From the NCBI GenBank assembly GCA_014529385.2, contig CM043962.1:40278598-40342597 (forward strand): a stretch of DNA of 64,000 nucleotides, read 5' to 3'. This DNA is from Adiantum capillus-veneris (lineage: Eukaryota; Streptophyta; Polypodiopsida; Polypodiales; Pteridaceae). Below the pieces are notes generated by a model. It made no database searches. It was not told where the DNA came from and was given only the letters and a program-made list of their open reading frames with translations. The position numbers were made by a program, and so were the translations under genes. Shown one piece after another: positions 31,269 to 43,173 of the stretch; positions within the stretch are counted from its first letter, which is position 1; each line of letters starts with the position of its first letter.

Positions 31269-31495
31269 TGTTACCATATACATGTGGTAGTGATGTGTGT
31301 GAACACACTAGGACCGCCGGGGCATTTTTTCCCTCTTTAGGAGGTTTTTTCCCCCGTGCATTGTATATACGCCCATCACTCTAGGGCTAACTATCTTTCT
31401 ATTGCACACTAAGTAACACACTCTCTATTGTGTGCCTTGAGCTTCCTTCGTCTTCTCCAAGCTGTGTGTGTTTCTCTGCAACCCTAATTCCAACA
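31269..31495 (+). repeat. Copia 5' LTR (227 bp)
   Basis: Starts TGTTACCATATACATG and ends CCCTAATTCCAACA. Confidence 0.95.
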
Positions 31496-31497
31496 AT

Positions 31498-31509
31498 TGG
31501 TATCAGAGC
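31498..31509 (+). other. Copia primer-binding site
   Basis: TGGTATCAGAGC, complementary to the 3' end of initiator tRNA-Met, two bases after the LTR. Confidence 0.9.
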
Positions 31510-31857
31510 AGGTCACGTCCTCCCGGGCTTAGTCGCCAGCTGCTCCAGCACTCGCCTGCTCACTTTCTCCGATTTCAGTGAGCTCTGGCGAGCGTTCGCA
31601 GGTCGACAAATATTTTGGGAGAGCTCGATGAGCTTGGTCTGCTCAGAATTTTGATTTGGGCTCATTTCGGCCTCCGTTTCCACTACAGGCAGTCCTGCAC
31701 AGGCTATTTTGTCATTTTGTGCAGATTTTCTGTCAGTGCCGTTTTCTACATAACAGGTGGCTTATAGTCTTCTACGGTTTGTGCTATATAGCACAAGTTG
31801 TTCCCGCTCCATTTCTCCTATTTTCGGGCAGTTTTCACATCAGGTGCAGCATTTACC

Positions 31858-32844
31858 ATGGCTGACAACAACAACACAGATGTGTTCAAGATGTTTGCTG
31901 CTGAGGACAGGTTGGATGGGGACAACTACCCTATGTGGGCTTATATGATACAACATGTTCTTGTGTCAAAAGGTGTCTGGAACATTGTGCAGGGCATTGA
32001 TGTACGTCCTGGTTTTGAAGATGTAGGCGATGTTGAGGATGTTGCAGGTCTTGCGGCAAGGATTGCAGCTGTTAGAGTTGTTCTGCCTACGGTAGAACAA
32101 GCTCGTTGGGATGTTAAGGATGCGCAGGCTCATGCATTGATTGCGTTGTCTGTGAAGTGCACCATTATTCCTCACATCCGTTCAGCAAAATCTGCAAAAC
32201 AGGCTTGGGATATTCTAGCAGGTCTTTATGCAAGCCGCAATGAGGCTAAAATTGCTTTGCTGCGTAAAGAGCTAGAGTCGAAGATTATGCATGAGGAAGA
32301 TGATATGGACACTTTCCTTGCTAGTGTCAAGGATATCAATGAGCAACTCATTTCTGCAGGTGAAGTCATTTCGGACAGTTCCCTTGTGCAGACTGTTCTT
32401 GATGCCTTACCAGATTCCTACCAGACTTTTGCTAGTACTTGGAGATTGATGACCCAAGGAAATCCTGAAGTTGTCAAGTTTGATGCATTATGCACATTGC
32501 TGTTGCAAGAGTCACTTTCTAGAAAAAACAGGACTAGGCAGCGTGCAGTTGAACAGGCTTTTATTGCTTCTCAAAGAAAGGGTGGTAACAGTAATGCAGC
32601 CACTTCTTATGGTTCTGCTGCGAGTGGCAAAAATTATGTTCCTAATGCTTCTGGTGGCAGCACTTCGTCTGGCAATTCTGGTGATAAGGGCAAAAAGAAG
32701 ATGCGTTGCCATTATTGTAAAGCCAATGATCACTTGATCAAGTCGTGTCCTAAGTTGAAGGCCAAAGAGGCTAAGAAGAAAGAGGGTGGTTCCACACAAA
32801 TGCTGGTTCCACTACAAATGCAGCCATTGTTGAGTCTTCTGTGA
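31858..32844 (+). CDS. Copia gag
   Basis: Start MADNNNTDVFKMFAAEDRLD at 31858, the usual start for this family. Copia gag blocks follow: NYPMWAYMIQHVL, GVWNIVQG, ALIALSVKC, AKQAWDILAGLYAS, LPDSYQTFASTW and SRKNRTRQRAVEQAF. Then comes a Ser/Gly linker and a CCHC zinc knuckle, CHYCKANDHLIKSC. The frame runs out of register with pol between about 32795 and 32840 and stops at TGA 32842. In most Copia elements gag and pol are one frame, so this is probably a 1-base indel, though a programmed shift cannot be excluded. It forms the capsid. Confidence 0.88.
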   Translation: MADNNNTDVFKMFAAEDRLDGDNYPMWAYMIQHVLVSKGVWNIVQGIDVRPGFEDVGDVEDVAGLAARIAAVRVVLPTVEQARWDVKDAQAHALIALSVKCTIIPHIRSAKSAKQAWDILAGLYASRNEAKIALLRKELESKIMHEEDDMDTFLASVKDINEQLISAGEVISDSSLVQTVLDALPDSYQTFASTWRLMTQGNPEVVKFDALCTLLLQESLSRKNRTRQRAVEQAFIASQRKGGNSNAATSYGSAASGKNYVPNASGGSTSSGNSGDKGKKKMRCHYCKANDHLIKSCPKLKAKEAKKKEGGSTQMLVPLQMQPLLSLL

Positions 32845-33943
32845 AAGGAGATTGTGATGCTGATGTTGATGCAGAATGGGCTTTTAGCGCAGAGTGCACT
32901 TACAATCCTGCTGTCCATGATGCATGCTTGTCAGTTGCTGCAGATTCACATGTGTGGTATTTCGACAGTGGTGCTACAAAGCATATTACCTCACATCGTG
33001 AATTGTTTACCTCTCTCGAGTCTGTCCCTCATGGGAATTCAGTCACTTGTGCCAACAACGCCTCTTATCCAGTTCAGGGAGTTGGAAAGATTGTGCTCAC
33101 TACTGCTAATGGCAGTTCCTTCACACTTGTTGATGCACTTTATGTACCTGGGATCAAGAAGAATCTCTTGTCTGTATCCGCACTTGCTAGACTTGGACTT
33201 GTAGTCAAATTTGTGGATGACAGATGTACAGTTCATGATCTCAGTTTTGGTGATGAAATTGTTGCATCTGGGCTTTTGTGCCGTGGGCTGTATAAGCTCA
33301 CTTTGTATGACAAGTGTGGACAAAATTTTGCAAATGCTGTTGCAGATTCAAGGGCTATTTCAGATGCAAAACTTTGGCATGCACGTTTTGGTCATCTGAA
33401 TTTTGCCAGTTTGCTGCGTTTGCAGAAATCTGATATGGTTGCTTCTTTGCCGCCTCTTGAAGCACCTGTCAAACATGTTTGTGAAGGCTGTATTCTGGGT
33501 AAAATGCAGCGTTCTAAGTTTCCAAAGGATGGTTCAGTTAGGGCCACATGCAGGTTGCAGCTTGTGCATAGTGATGTTTGTGGGCCCATGCAAACTCCGT
33601 CCTTGGGCAATTACCTGTACTTCGTGACTTTCATTGATGATTACTTTAGGCATGCATGGGTATTTCCGCTTAAAGCGAAGTCCGAAGTTTTTATGTGCTT
33701 CAAACAATTTTTGGCTATGGCTGAAAATGTCTCAAAATGTACTATGGGCACCCTCCGTTCCGATCGAGGGGGGGAGTATATGTCTCATGAATTTAATGCA
33801 TTTCTGGCTAGTCGTGGGATAAAACACCAATGTACAGTGCCTTATACACCTCAGCAAAATGGTGTTGCGGAGAGGAAAAACAGGTCACTAACGGAAATGG
33901 CACGATGTATGGTCAAAAGGCAAGCTTTGCTGCATTCTTTTTG
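32841..33943 (+). CDS. Copia protease and integrase
   Basis: The protease catalytic block FDSGATKHIT is followed by the substrate-cleft region. Integrase starts with the HHCC finger (LWHARFGHLN ... CEGCILGKMQR). The DDE core follows with D in LVHSDVCGPM, D in TLRSDRGGEYMS and E in QQNGVAERKN. It processes the polyprotein and inserts the cDNA. The true frame shifts by one base near 33943; beyond that the original frame continues to 34220 only as noise. Confidence 0.88.
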
Positions 33944-34987
33944 GTTGAGGCCATCATGTGTGCCACTTATGTACTTAGCAGGTGTCCTACGAAAGCTTTG
34001 CAGTCTATTACTCCATATGAAGCATGGCATGATAGAAAACCTTCTATTGAGCACATGCGTGTTTTTGGCTGTTTGGCATATGCTTTGGTGCCACAAGTGC
34101 AGGGCAGAAAATTGGATGATAAGGCTGTCAAATGTATTTTTGTTGGTTATAGTGCTAAAAGAAAAGGTTACAGGTTGTATCATCCGCAAACAAAACATAT
34201 TCTGGTTTCACGGGATGTAGTGTTTGTGGAAGACTCTGTTCAGCCCTTGCTGTCATGTACTAGAGACAGTAATGTAAGCTCACAGGACATTTATGACACT
34301 TTGTTGCCTCTTTTCAGTGGTGGAAATACGAATGTAAGTTCCAATGAGGCAAATGTACAGCCTATGGGGGTTTCTGAAAATGTTTTAGAACAGCCTATTA
34401 CTGATGCAGATGTACATGATGTACTTGATGAGGAAAGGGCTGAAAATGAGCAGGCTAGAGGTATGCCAAAATGGCTGGTGCACACTTTGCGTGACAGTAA
34501 ATTGGATGCACCTTTATCTCGTCGTACTCGTTCAGGCTCTCACCATGCATCTTATGCATCAAATTGTTATGCTTTGGCTGTGTCTAGTTTACATGATGTT
34601 GAGGAGCCTCTGTCTTTTGATGAAGCACAGAATTCAGAAAATTGGATTGCTGCCATGAAATCAGAATATGATGCACTTATAGAGAATGACACATGGACTT
34701 TATGTGATTTGCCTCCTGGCAAAAAGGCCATTGGTACAAAGTGGGTTTACAAGTTGAAACGCAAGCCGGATGGTGAGATCGATCGCCATAAGGCTCGACT
34801 TGTTGCAAAGGGTTATGCACAACAAAAAGGCATAGATTATGAAGAGACTTTTGCTCCCACTTGTCGTATGACTACTGTGCGTTTTCTATGTGCATTGGCA
34901 GCTCATTTTGGTTGGGATGTACATCAATCAGACATTGTTACTGCTTTCTTGAATGGTGACATATTTGAGGAAGTTTATGTAACGTAG
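33944..34987 (+). CDS. Copia integrase C-terminus and first part of RT
   Basis: Picks up with VEAIMCATYVLSRCPTKAL, ITPYEAWHDRKPSIEHMRVF (GKPxVxHLRVFG block) and LDDKAVKCIFVGY. A variable linker follows, then RT: NWIAAMKSEYDALIENDTW, GTKWVYKLKRKPDGEIDRHK, ARLVAKGYAQQKGIDYEETF and DVHQSDIVTAFLNGDIFEEV. TAG at 34985-34987 stands where the family has Gln (VYMxQPxGF), a single-base nonsense change. Confidence 0.88.
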   Translation, partial: VEAIMCATYVLSRCPTKALQSITPYEAWHDRKPSIEHMRVFGCLAYALVPQVQGRKLDDKAVKCIFVGYSAKRKGYRLYHPQTKHILVSRDVVFVEDSVQPLLSCTRDSNVSSQDIYDTLLPLFSGGNTNVSSNEANVQPMGVSENVLEQPITDADVHDVLDEERAENEQARGMPKWLVHTLRDSKLDAPLSRRTRSGSHHASYASNCYALAVSSLHDVEEPLSFDEAQNSENWIAAMKSEYDALIENDTWTLCDLPPGKKAIGTKWVYKLKRKPDGEIDRHKARLVAKGYAQQKGIDYEETFAPTCRMTTVRFLCALAAHFGWDVHQSDIVTAFLNGDIFEEVYVT

Positions 34988-36142
34988 CCTCGCGGTTTTG
35001 TCATAAAAGGACAAGAGGACAAATTGTGCAAATGTAAGAAGGCTTTGTATGGGTTGAAGCAATCTCCTCGTTCTTGGTATGAGAAAGCTGACACTCATTT
35101 GGTTAAACGAGGCTTTCATAACAGTCCAACAGAAAGCACATTGTATGTAAAGCGTGAGGATGATGTATTTCTCATTGTGGTTCTTTATGTTGATGATTTG
35201 CTGATCACTGGACCAAATGAGAGACATATTGCTGAATTTAAGGCTGATTTGAATGCTACTTTCAAGATGAAAGATTTGGGGCTGTTGCATCATTACTTGG
35301 GTATACAGTTTAAGCAGTGTGATGGTGGTATTGCCTTGTGTCAGAAAAGTTACATAGAGACATTGCTATGTAAGTTTGGACTTGAGGATTGCAAACCTAT
35401 TGCCACTCCCATGGAAACAGGTTTGAAGTTGAGTCTACATGATGCTGGCGATCCTGCTGATGTCACTCTTTACCAAACTGCTGTTGGCTGCCTCATTTAT
35501 GTATGCAACACGAGGCCAGATATTCAGTTTGCAGTCTCGCAGGTCAGCAGATTTATGCATAGCCCAGGGTCTAAGCATTGGCAGGCTGTCAAGAGGATTT
35601 TCCGCTACCTTAGTGGCACTTTACATCTTGGCTTGTTTTATCCCAAGGGGGGATCATTGCCGCCAGACTTACATGCTTTTTCGGACTCAGATTGGGCTGG
35701 TTGTTTTGACATGCGAGTGTCCACAAGTGGTTTTTGTTTCATGCTTGGCAGTTCATGTATATCATGGTTGAGCAAGAAGCAACCTACTGTGGCCACTTTG
35801 AGTTGTGAGGCTGAGTACAGGGCAGTCTTCACAGCTACGGTTGAGTGTGTATGGCTCAGACACCTTATGGCTGACTTGGGTGTTGGACAGGACACTGCCA
35901 ACACTATCTACACTGACAGTCAGAGCGCATTGGCAGTTGCGAGGAACCCAGTTTTTCATGCTCGCACAAAGCACATTGAGGTGCATTACCACTATGTCAG
36001 GGAGAGGCTCTCAGCAGGAGAGATCAGCTTGGCTTATGTGCCAACACAGGACAACCTTGCAGATCTTTTCACAAAGGCATTGTCTCGTGAGAAGCTTGAA
36101 GCTTTCCGCAAAGCTTTGGGCTTACTCCCCTTTGTGGACTGA
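34988..36142 (+). CDS. Copia RT catalytic part and RNase H
   Basis: After the TAG the frame stays open to TGA 36140. RT shows CKKALYGLKQSPRSWYE and VVLYVDDLLITG with an intact YVDD. RNase H shows FSDSDWAGCFD, STSGFCFMLGSSCISW, SCEAEYRAVFTATVECVWL, IYTDSQSALAVARNPVFHAR, HYHYVRERL and NLADLFTKAL. All catalytic residues are visible. Only the frame breaks upstream prevent expression as one polyprotein. Confidence 0.9.
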   Translation, partial: PRGFVIKGQEDKLCKCKKALYGLKQSPRSWYEKADTHLVKRGFHNSPTESTLYVKREDDVFLIVVLYVDDLLITGPNERHIAEFKADLNATFKMKDLGLLHHYLGIQFKQCDGGIALCQKSYIETLLCKFGLEDCKPIATPMETGLKLSLHDAGDPADVTLYQTAVGCLIYVCNTRPDIQFAVSQVSRFMHSPGSKHWQAVKRIFRYLSGTLHLGLFYPKGGSLPPDLHAFSDSDWAGCFDMRVSTSGFCFMLGSSCISWLSKKQPTVATLSCEAEYRAVFTATVECVWLRHLMADLGVGQDTANTIYTDSQSALAVARNPVFHARTKHIEVHYHYVRERLSAGEISLAYVPTQDNLADLFTKALSREKLEAFRKALGLLPFVD

Positions 36143-36217
36143 TCCTGTCCTCAGGGCATGGCACTTCCCTTTACTCATGTGCTAGCTCTTGTTCACCGCA
36201 TCACTCCAGGGGGGATT

Positions 36218-36444
36218 TGTTACCATATACATGTGGTAGTGATGTGTGTGAACACACTAGGACCGTCGGGGCATTTTTTCCCTCTTTAGGAGGTTTTTTC
36301 CCCCGTGCATTGTATATACGCCCATCACTCTAGGGCTAACTATCTTTCTATTGCACACTAAGTAACACACTCTCTATTGTGTGCCTTGAGCTTCCTTCGT
36401 CTTCTCCAAGCTGTGTGTGTTTCTCTGCAACCCTAATTCCAACA
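36218..36444 (+). repeat. Copia 3' LTR (227 bp)
   Basis: One substitution from the 5' LTR. Preceded by polypurine AGGGGGGA and followed by target duplication GGGGT. Confidence 0.95.
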
Positions 36445-36449
36445 GGGGT

Positions 36450-36720
36450 CATCACCAATCTCTATGTTGGTCTTTGAACTGGGGTCTGACTTTGCTGCTT
36501 TTTGCGATCTCTTTCTTCGTGTTTTTTCTTCTTCTGAGATTGGTAAATTGATTCTGTGTCTCTTTCTTCAAGAATATAATTTTGTTTTTGGAGCATCGAT
36601 CATGTGAGTATGTTTATTGGTACCATAGGTGTACTTTGTGATGGCTCCTCGGTAACCTCAATCAAGTTTAATGGCATGATCTTTGGCGCATTTGGATTAT
36701 TTGGACATTAGGCAATCAAA
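36450..36720 (-). pseudogene. 5' continuation of the split Gypsy gag
   Basis: The minus strand reads as a Lys/Arg/Glu-rich gag-like segment (SEEEKTRRKRSQKAAKSD) that stays open up to the GGGGT site and continues on the other side of the Copia element at 31263 down to a stop near 31160. This supports the Copia insertion as a clean target event. Confidence 0.5.
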
Positions 36721-36988
36721 TGATGTATGCTACATCAATTATACATGAGTATCTGCATTGTAGACATGCTCGCGAACTACCACCACCTTCTTTGCCGTCG
36801 CCAGCAAGAGGTTGTGGATTTACCATTGAATTCTCTGTCCGAAATCCACTCTGATGCAGCGTGGCAAGTTCCTATGTGGAGATATATGTCCCTCTTGCTA
36901 CTGGCCAAACGTTTGGAGCAGGAGGTAAATATTTGACTTGTCTTTTGATTGATTGAGTATGCAAAATATCATGATTACAAAACCATAA
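36721..36988. other. Short unassigned segment at the transposase 3' side
   Basis: A plus frame with LPLNSLSEIHSDAAWQVPMW precedes a GTAAAT. Whether this is an exon or chance is unclear. The left end of the DNA transposon should lie here, but I could not define a terminal inverted repeat. Confidence 0.25.
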
Positions 36989-39915
36989 CTATTGCTCAAT
37001 TGTTTTACCCTTGAACATTCTTTCGGACCATATACATGGAGCAACAAGACCAATTGAGCGACTATGCAAGATATTGTCACAATTTTTTCTCCCTACTATT
37101 CCAAAACATTTTCTTTGACTTTGAATGGGCATTCTCCTGAGGGCCCACTGAGTGCGTGGCACATCACTCTCAAACACATTGTTTCTTTGAGATGACAAAG
37201 GTGTGGTTGTTTCTTTTCGAGATCCAATATCATCATCACTGTCACTAATTTGCAGCGGAATGTTAGAAATACTTGGTCCTTGGGTATCAAAATTGATTTT
37301 TTTGGGTCGACCGCGATGGTTTCGTTGCTTAGATTCCATGACATATTCCGGCCGATGGGAGCTACTTGTTCCTATTCTGCCCCTCTTTTTGCGTTGTACT
37401 GTTTCTTTGTCTCCATGCAAAATTGGCTGCGCATACATGGGAGTCCCTGCAACAGCCTCGTATAATAGATGGGCCACGTTGGTTGGAGTTGGAGTTTGCT
37501 GAGATTCAACTCGAGAAAGCAAGGTCTCCATTGTGGGACCCGTTCCTATATAACGCCCAGTAGTATATCCCAAACGCTTTGCACATTGAATATATGAGTT
37601 TATAACATCTATTACGCATGCATCATACAAGGATATTTTTCTCTTTCCACCTTCACCCGCCAACCAACTGGCATGTACACTTTCTGATAAATTAACATTG
37701 GGAATTTGTGCCCGCTCCCATGGACTTAGACCACCCTATGAAATTCAAAAAACATGAATGAAAATTTATAAATTTCATGTATGAAAAGCTTATAAATTTT
37801 TCTAAAAATATAAATTGTCATAAAGGTACTTACATCTGTTCCAATTCCTCCCCAGTGTGAAATTCATTGCTCCCACCATTTAAACCATCTACTCACTCTT
37901 GTGATGCTCTCTGTAGATAGATGCTGTCTCCACCATTTTTGAATTGAAAGTGCCTTTTGAGATGCAAGCACAATGGTCTTACAAGCTCTCCATTCCTCAC
38001 ACATATCAATGTGTTGATTCGTTAGATGTTGAGGTATCCACTTTTTAGCATATTTGTGGAGACTCTGCTTCCAATGAAATAGGCATGACCGTTCACGTCC
38101 CTCCATGATATTATCTGGCCCGCCATTGAAGACTGTTTGAATAGCATTCCAATTTGCACCAGCCTCATCAGACATAAAACTTGCAAAGTCAGTTGCACCA
38201 TGTCCATACTTTTTCATTGTTGAATTAAGGTTCTCCCAAAAAATAACTTGAGTCTTTGCATCCTCCTCTTTAGTTTCACATATAGCAATTATTTGTAGTG
38301 ATCGTATGCTGCAAGATATTCAACATAAACATTTTCACACATCTTCTTTTATTTAATGATAAAAAAATACAAGATATTTAAATACTTAAAGACTACCTTG
38401 GACCATAAATTGAGCATGACATTGTTGCCCATCCATCTATTCTATGGGTAAAATCAAAATGTACCCACGCATTTCTTAAGTCACCAGTTTCAGTTCTTTT
38501 CATCCAATTTACTAGATCAATCCCAGAACCTGGTCCTTTAGTGGACATTTTAAATAGGAAGCACTTGTCATCCTCTTCACCCTGTCCAGGAAATCTACTC
38601 CCATGGAAAAAAGAAAACATGCACTTTTTTTGAAACAATAAAATATTATCATATCCATCCCCAATAACAACACCTTGACTCTTCCTCTCCTTTGAAACAA
38701 TTGAAGAAAACCTACACGATGCATCACAAGAAAGCTAAATTTATAATAGTTAAAAAATTAACAACTTCAAGGAACAAAATTGAGTTTCTCTTACCCTTTG
38801 GTTTGAACCAGTGGCATCATTTCTTCCAAAAAATCATTGAATTGTACATCGGATGTAACTCCATCTTCCTCACCAATCAAGGAGTGAAGCACAAGTTGTT
38901 GAGCCACCAACATTTGAATTTTTCTTGGGCCATCCTTTTTTATTTTTAGTATTGCACCTACCAGTTTCCGCACTCTTGAAATAGCAGCCCTAGAGGTTCC
39001 TGCCTTAACATTATGACAATGTTTACCAACATGTATTGCCAGTCACGACATTGTACCATCTCTAGGCAAAACATAATAGATTTTACAGGGACAAGCAGCA
39101 ACACAAGTAACAACCTTCTGACAATAATGACAAGTTATTGTTGTATTCTCTTCCATTGCAAGGTAGTCCTTTTTGACCTGTCTGTCCAAATATCCATGAA
39201 AATCTCTACTATTAAATTCTTGTTCTTTAATATAATGAGGACATGTTGAATAATTTCACTGCATGCATCCCAAACAGTGGCTTAGACGAATTGTGCATGC
39301 TATTGCCATGGTTGTCACAGATGGGCGAGTCCAGAAGTGACCATCAAAGCGTTGTTCCATCCCTGTCATTCGTTTTGTTTTATCTTGAGTCACAGGTAAC
39401 TCAAAACAAAAATTTCCATCATAATGTTGTGGAAGTTCAGCAACTTGCAAAGGAGCTCCACATAATGTTAACAGATCATTTAACTTTTTTGCCCCTGGAT
39501 TTTGTTGAATCCAAATGACAATTGACTGAGTTTTGAGCTGTCCTATATCATCACCACTACTTTCAAGATGCACAATGCTTAAAACATCTTCAGATATCTC
39601 TTTGTCATTTCCTTTCTCATTGTCAGATACCTGTATAAATGTGTCTAAATGAAGCAACTCAAACAAGCTCGAAAAATATCCATCTATTAAGAAATGCTGA
39701 TGACCTTAGATATCCCACTATGGTTGCAGTAAGACTTTTGTTAGGGCACAATCACTTTCAATAAGAGCAGATAGTGATTGAAAATGGCAAGATGGAGGCA
39801 GCAAACTCTGCAAATAGTAAGCACTAAGCAACAATGAGTTTCCCTTCAACTGAATGTCGCGGTTGACTATCTGACCACCAACCTTCCAAGTTATTGTTAC
39901 TTTCATGTTGGACAT
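36989..39915 (-). pseudogene. DDE-type (MULE-like) transposase with Cys/His finger
   Basis: A multi-exon minus-strand gene. First frames are 39915-39718 and 39666-39256. Then a finger CHYCQKVVTCVAACPCKIYY ... AIHVGKHCHNV (about 39130-39000) recalls WRKY/GCM1-type fingers of Mutator-like transposases. The DDE-like core includes WVHFDFTHRIDGWATMSCSI (38393-38638 frame), FMSDEAGANWNAI and ERSCLFHWKQSLHK (38217-37864 frame), matching the second Asp and the C-x-x-H block. The last exon (37663-36989) contains SVHASWLAGEGGKRKISLYD and an AT-hook RGRPKK. TGA codons at 39256, 39043 and just before 37864 interrupt readable sequence, all where CGA (Arg) would fit. It would bind element ends and cut them. 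The third acidic residue was not located. Confidence 0.62.
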
Positions 39916-41113
<1,198 letters not shown>

Positions 41114-41182
<69 letters not shown>

Positions 41183-41474
41183 ACGCGCTTACCTGCGCAC
41201 GCTCGCCCGATCCACCGGAGGAGGTCCATTACGAGCTCCATTGGAGCTCCCCCATGCCTTTCAAGTCATGGTGAGAAGGCAGCGCACACGCTGCTCTCTC
41301 ACCATGCCTTTCAAGGCATGGGGAAGCTCCAATGGAGCTCCTCCATGCCTTGAAAGGCATGGTGAGAGGGCAGCACGCGCGCTGCCTTCTCACCATGCCT
41401 TGAAAGGCATGGGGGAGCTCCAATGGAGCTCCTATTGGACCTCCTCCGGTGGATCGGGCGAGCCTACGCAGGTA

Positions 41475-41529
<55 letters not shown>
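41114..41529. repeat. Large palindrome flanked by (GT)n and (CA)n
   Basis: Arms run from CTTACCTGCG at 41188 and back to CGCAGGTAAG at 41476, mirrored about 41332. They include CCACCGGAGGAGGTCC versus GGACCTCCTCCGGTGG and GAGCTCCATTGGAGCTCC on both sides. The arms contain four copies of the small palindrome CCATGCCTTTCAAGGCATGG (or close variants). Outside, (GT)34 on the left is itself the inverse of (CA)26 on the right, so the whole ~415-bp segment can fold on itself. Confidence 0.92.
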
Positions 41530-41537
<8 letters not shown>

Positions 41538-42003
41538 ACACAGTGATACACACTTGCATTTACACACATCAAAACACTTGCACACATAGCACAAACACAC
41601 ACACAATCATGGATACGCACACACATTACACTTGCATACACACACATACATACACACACACACACATGTATAAACACTTGCATACACACACACATACATG
41701 CACACATACACATATAAACACTTGTATTCACAACATCAACACACTTGCATACATAGCACAAACACACACACAATCATGCATACAGACACACACATATTAC
41801 ACTTGCATTCACACACATCAAGACACTTGCATACAAGACACCATGCATACACACATACTAGACACACTTACAGTAACATTCACACACACACAATCATGCA
41901 TCCACACACACACACATATAAACACTTGCATTCACACACATCAAGACACTTGCATACAAGACACCATGCATACACACATACTAGTCACACTTACAGTAGC
42001 AAT
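41530..42003. repeat. Decayed CA-rich minisatellite
   Basis: CACACA blocks are mixed with longer units. For example, TGCATTCACACACATCAAGA...CACTTACAGTA is present at about 41804 and 41928 (period about 124), and TCATGSATACRSACACACA recurs three times. No coding. Confidence 0.75.
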
Positions 42004-42342
42004 TACAACGATGTAAGAACAGGTCTTTGTAGAGAAGGGGTATACAAATGTCAAAGTGGATTTGTATTTTTCCTTGCCATGAGCAAGTTGAGAATGTTTT
42101 TTTTTTAAATTTTCATTTTATGTCGTTATGCTGCCGAAATTTAGAAGTTTATATTTGTATTGTCATTGCTAAGAAGATTTTTGTTGTTTGTGGTTGATAG
42201 ATTATGGCTCGTACACCATCTCAACGTGGCAGGACAGGTATCTCTCAAAGTAAGTTCAAATACATTAAGCTATTTGTGTTCTTTTTATTTGTCTCCACAT
42301 ACTCACTAAACTAGTTGTGTTCTTATTGTTTTTTGCTTGTAG

Positions 42343-43173
42343 GAGTAGGATACACATTAAGGTCTGGCACTACAGGGCATAGGGCCAATGCATGATCTTC
42401 CATTGCTTCTTCCAATGTCCGTCGAAAGGAGGATATTTTGGGTGATGTGCATGAAGAAGAGGATATATTGAGTGATGTGCATGAAGAAGAGGTGTTCATA
42501 GATATTCATGCTACACTAGGTGAATTGGTGGCTCACAGCGTGTCTGAAGCAACGACAATTGTTGCTAAACCTCCCGATCATCCAACAGTATTTGGAAAGG
42601 ATGTTCATGGTCGAATATTGGAGGAGATTGTAGAGGGTTTTATTGTAAAGAGATGTGGGGAACCTCCTCGCATTCCTCTCTGCAGATTGATGGAAAATGA
42701 AGCCAGTAGAGCGGTGGGTCCAGGAACTGAGGGCTTGGTGAAAAGGTTTGAGATGTCTGGATACAGTGTGCTTGGAGCTCCATTTATTGTGTCATTTAAG
42801 AAGCCAGGCCATGAACAACATTATGTTTCCGACTTAGACAAAGATGAATGGGGGCCTATTTGGCGAGAAATAAGCGATGATTTTGATAATTCCCTTTCCC
42901 TTGAGTGGGAAGACTTAAGGGGAAAAAAGTTTATCGTTTGGGATGGTAATCACCGTTTGAAAACTTGGATGCGCTTAATAAAAACACGTAAGTGATTTCT
43001 TTTTTGTTTACTGTAAAGTTGTCTTGTATTACTCTATGCTTTCTAGTTTTCTTTTTTGTTGTTGTAGAATTTTCAATGATAAAGTGGAAACATTGTTCTG
43101 TCAAGTGTCAATTTGTTTATGTTGATAGAAGTGCAAAGGGGGAGCTTATGCTAGCTTTGCGCTCTCAAAATGA
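42343..43173 (+). pseudogene. ParB/Srx-like domain exons
   Basis: An acidic lead (two DVHEEE repeats) is followed by a region with GYSVLGAPFIVSFKKPG and KFIVWDGNHRLKTWMRLI. Across a phase-1 intron follow KHCSVKCQFVYVDRSAKGEL and MLALRSQNE. The order I/V-x-DG-x-HRL, then V-x-V/F-x-x-VD, then E-x-x-LAL-x-x-N is the ParB/sulfiredoxin-like signature, with DGNHR corresponding to the nucleotide-binding DGxHR. A TGA at 42393 interrupts exon 2 upstream of the domain. Confidence 0.65.

Larger units (their letters stand above)
31269..36444 (+). mobile_element. Young full-length Copia retrotransposon
   Basis: Identical-length LTRs (31269-31495 and 36218-36444) differ at a single base (31317 C versus 36266 T). 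The element is flanked by a perfect 5-bp duplication GGGGT (31264-31268 and 36445-36449). PBS TGGTATCAGAGC is at 31498 and a polypurine tract is at 36207-36215. Gag, protease, integrase, RT and RNase H occur in Copia order, but with two frame breaks and one TAG. It sits inside the minus-strand Gypsy relic. Confidence 0.95.

Noticed and set aside
31798-31857. Earlier in-frame ATG for the Copia gag
   Set aside because: Residues before MADNNN are not gag-like and the family normally starts at MA(D/S); 31858 also has a better context (ACCATGG).
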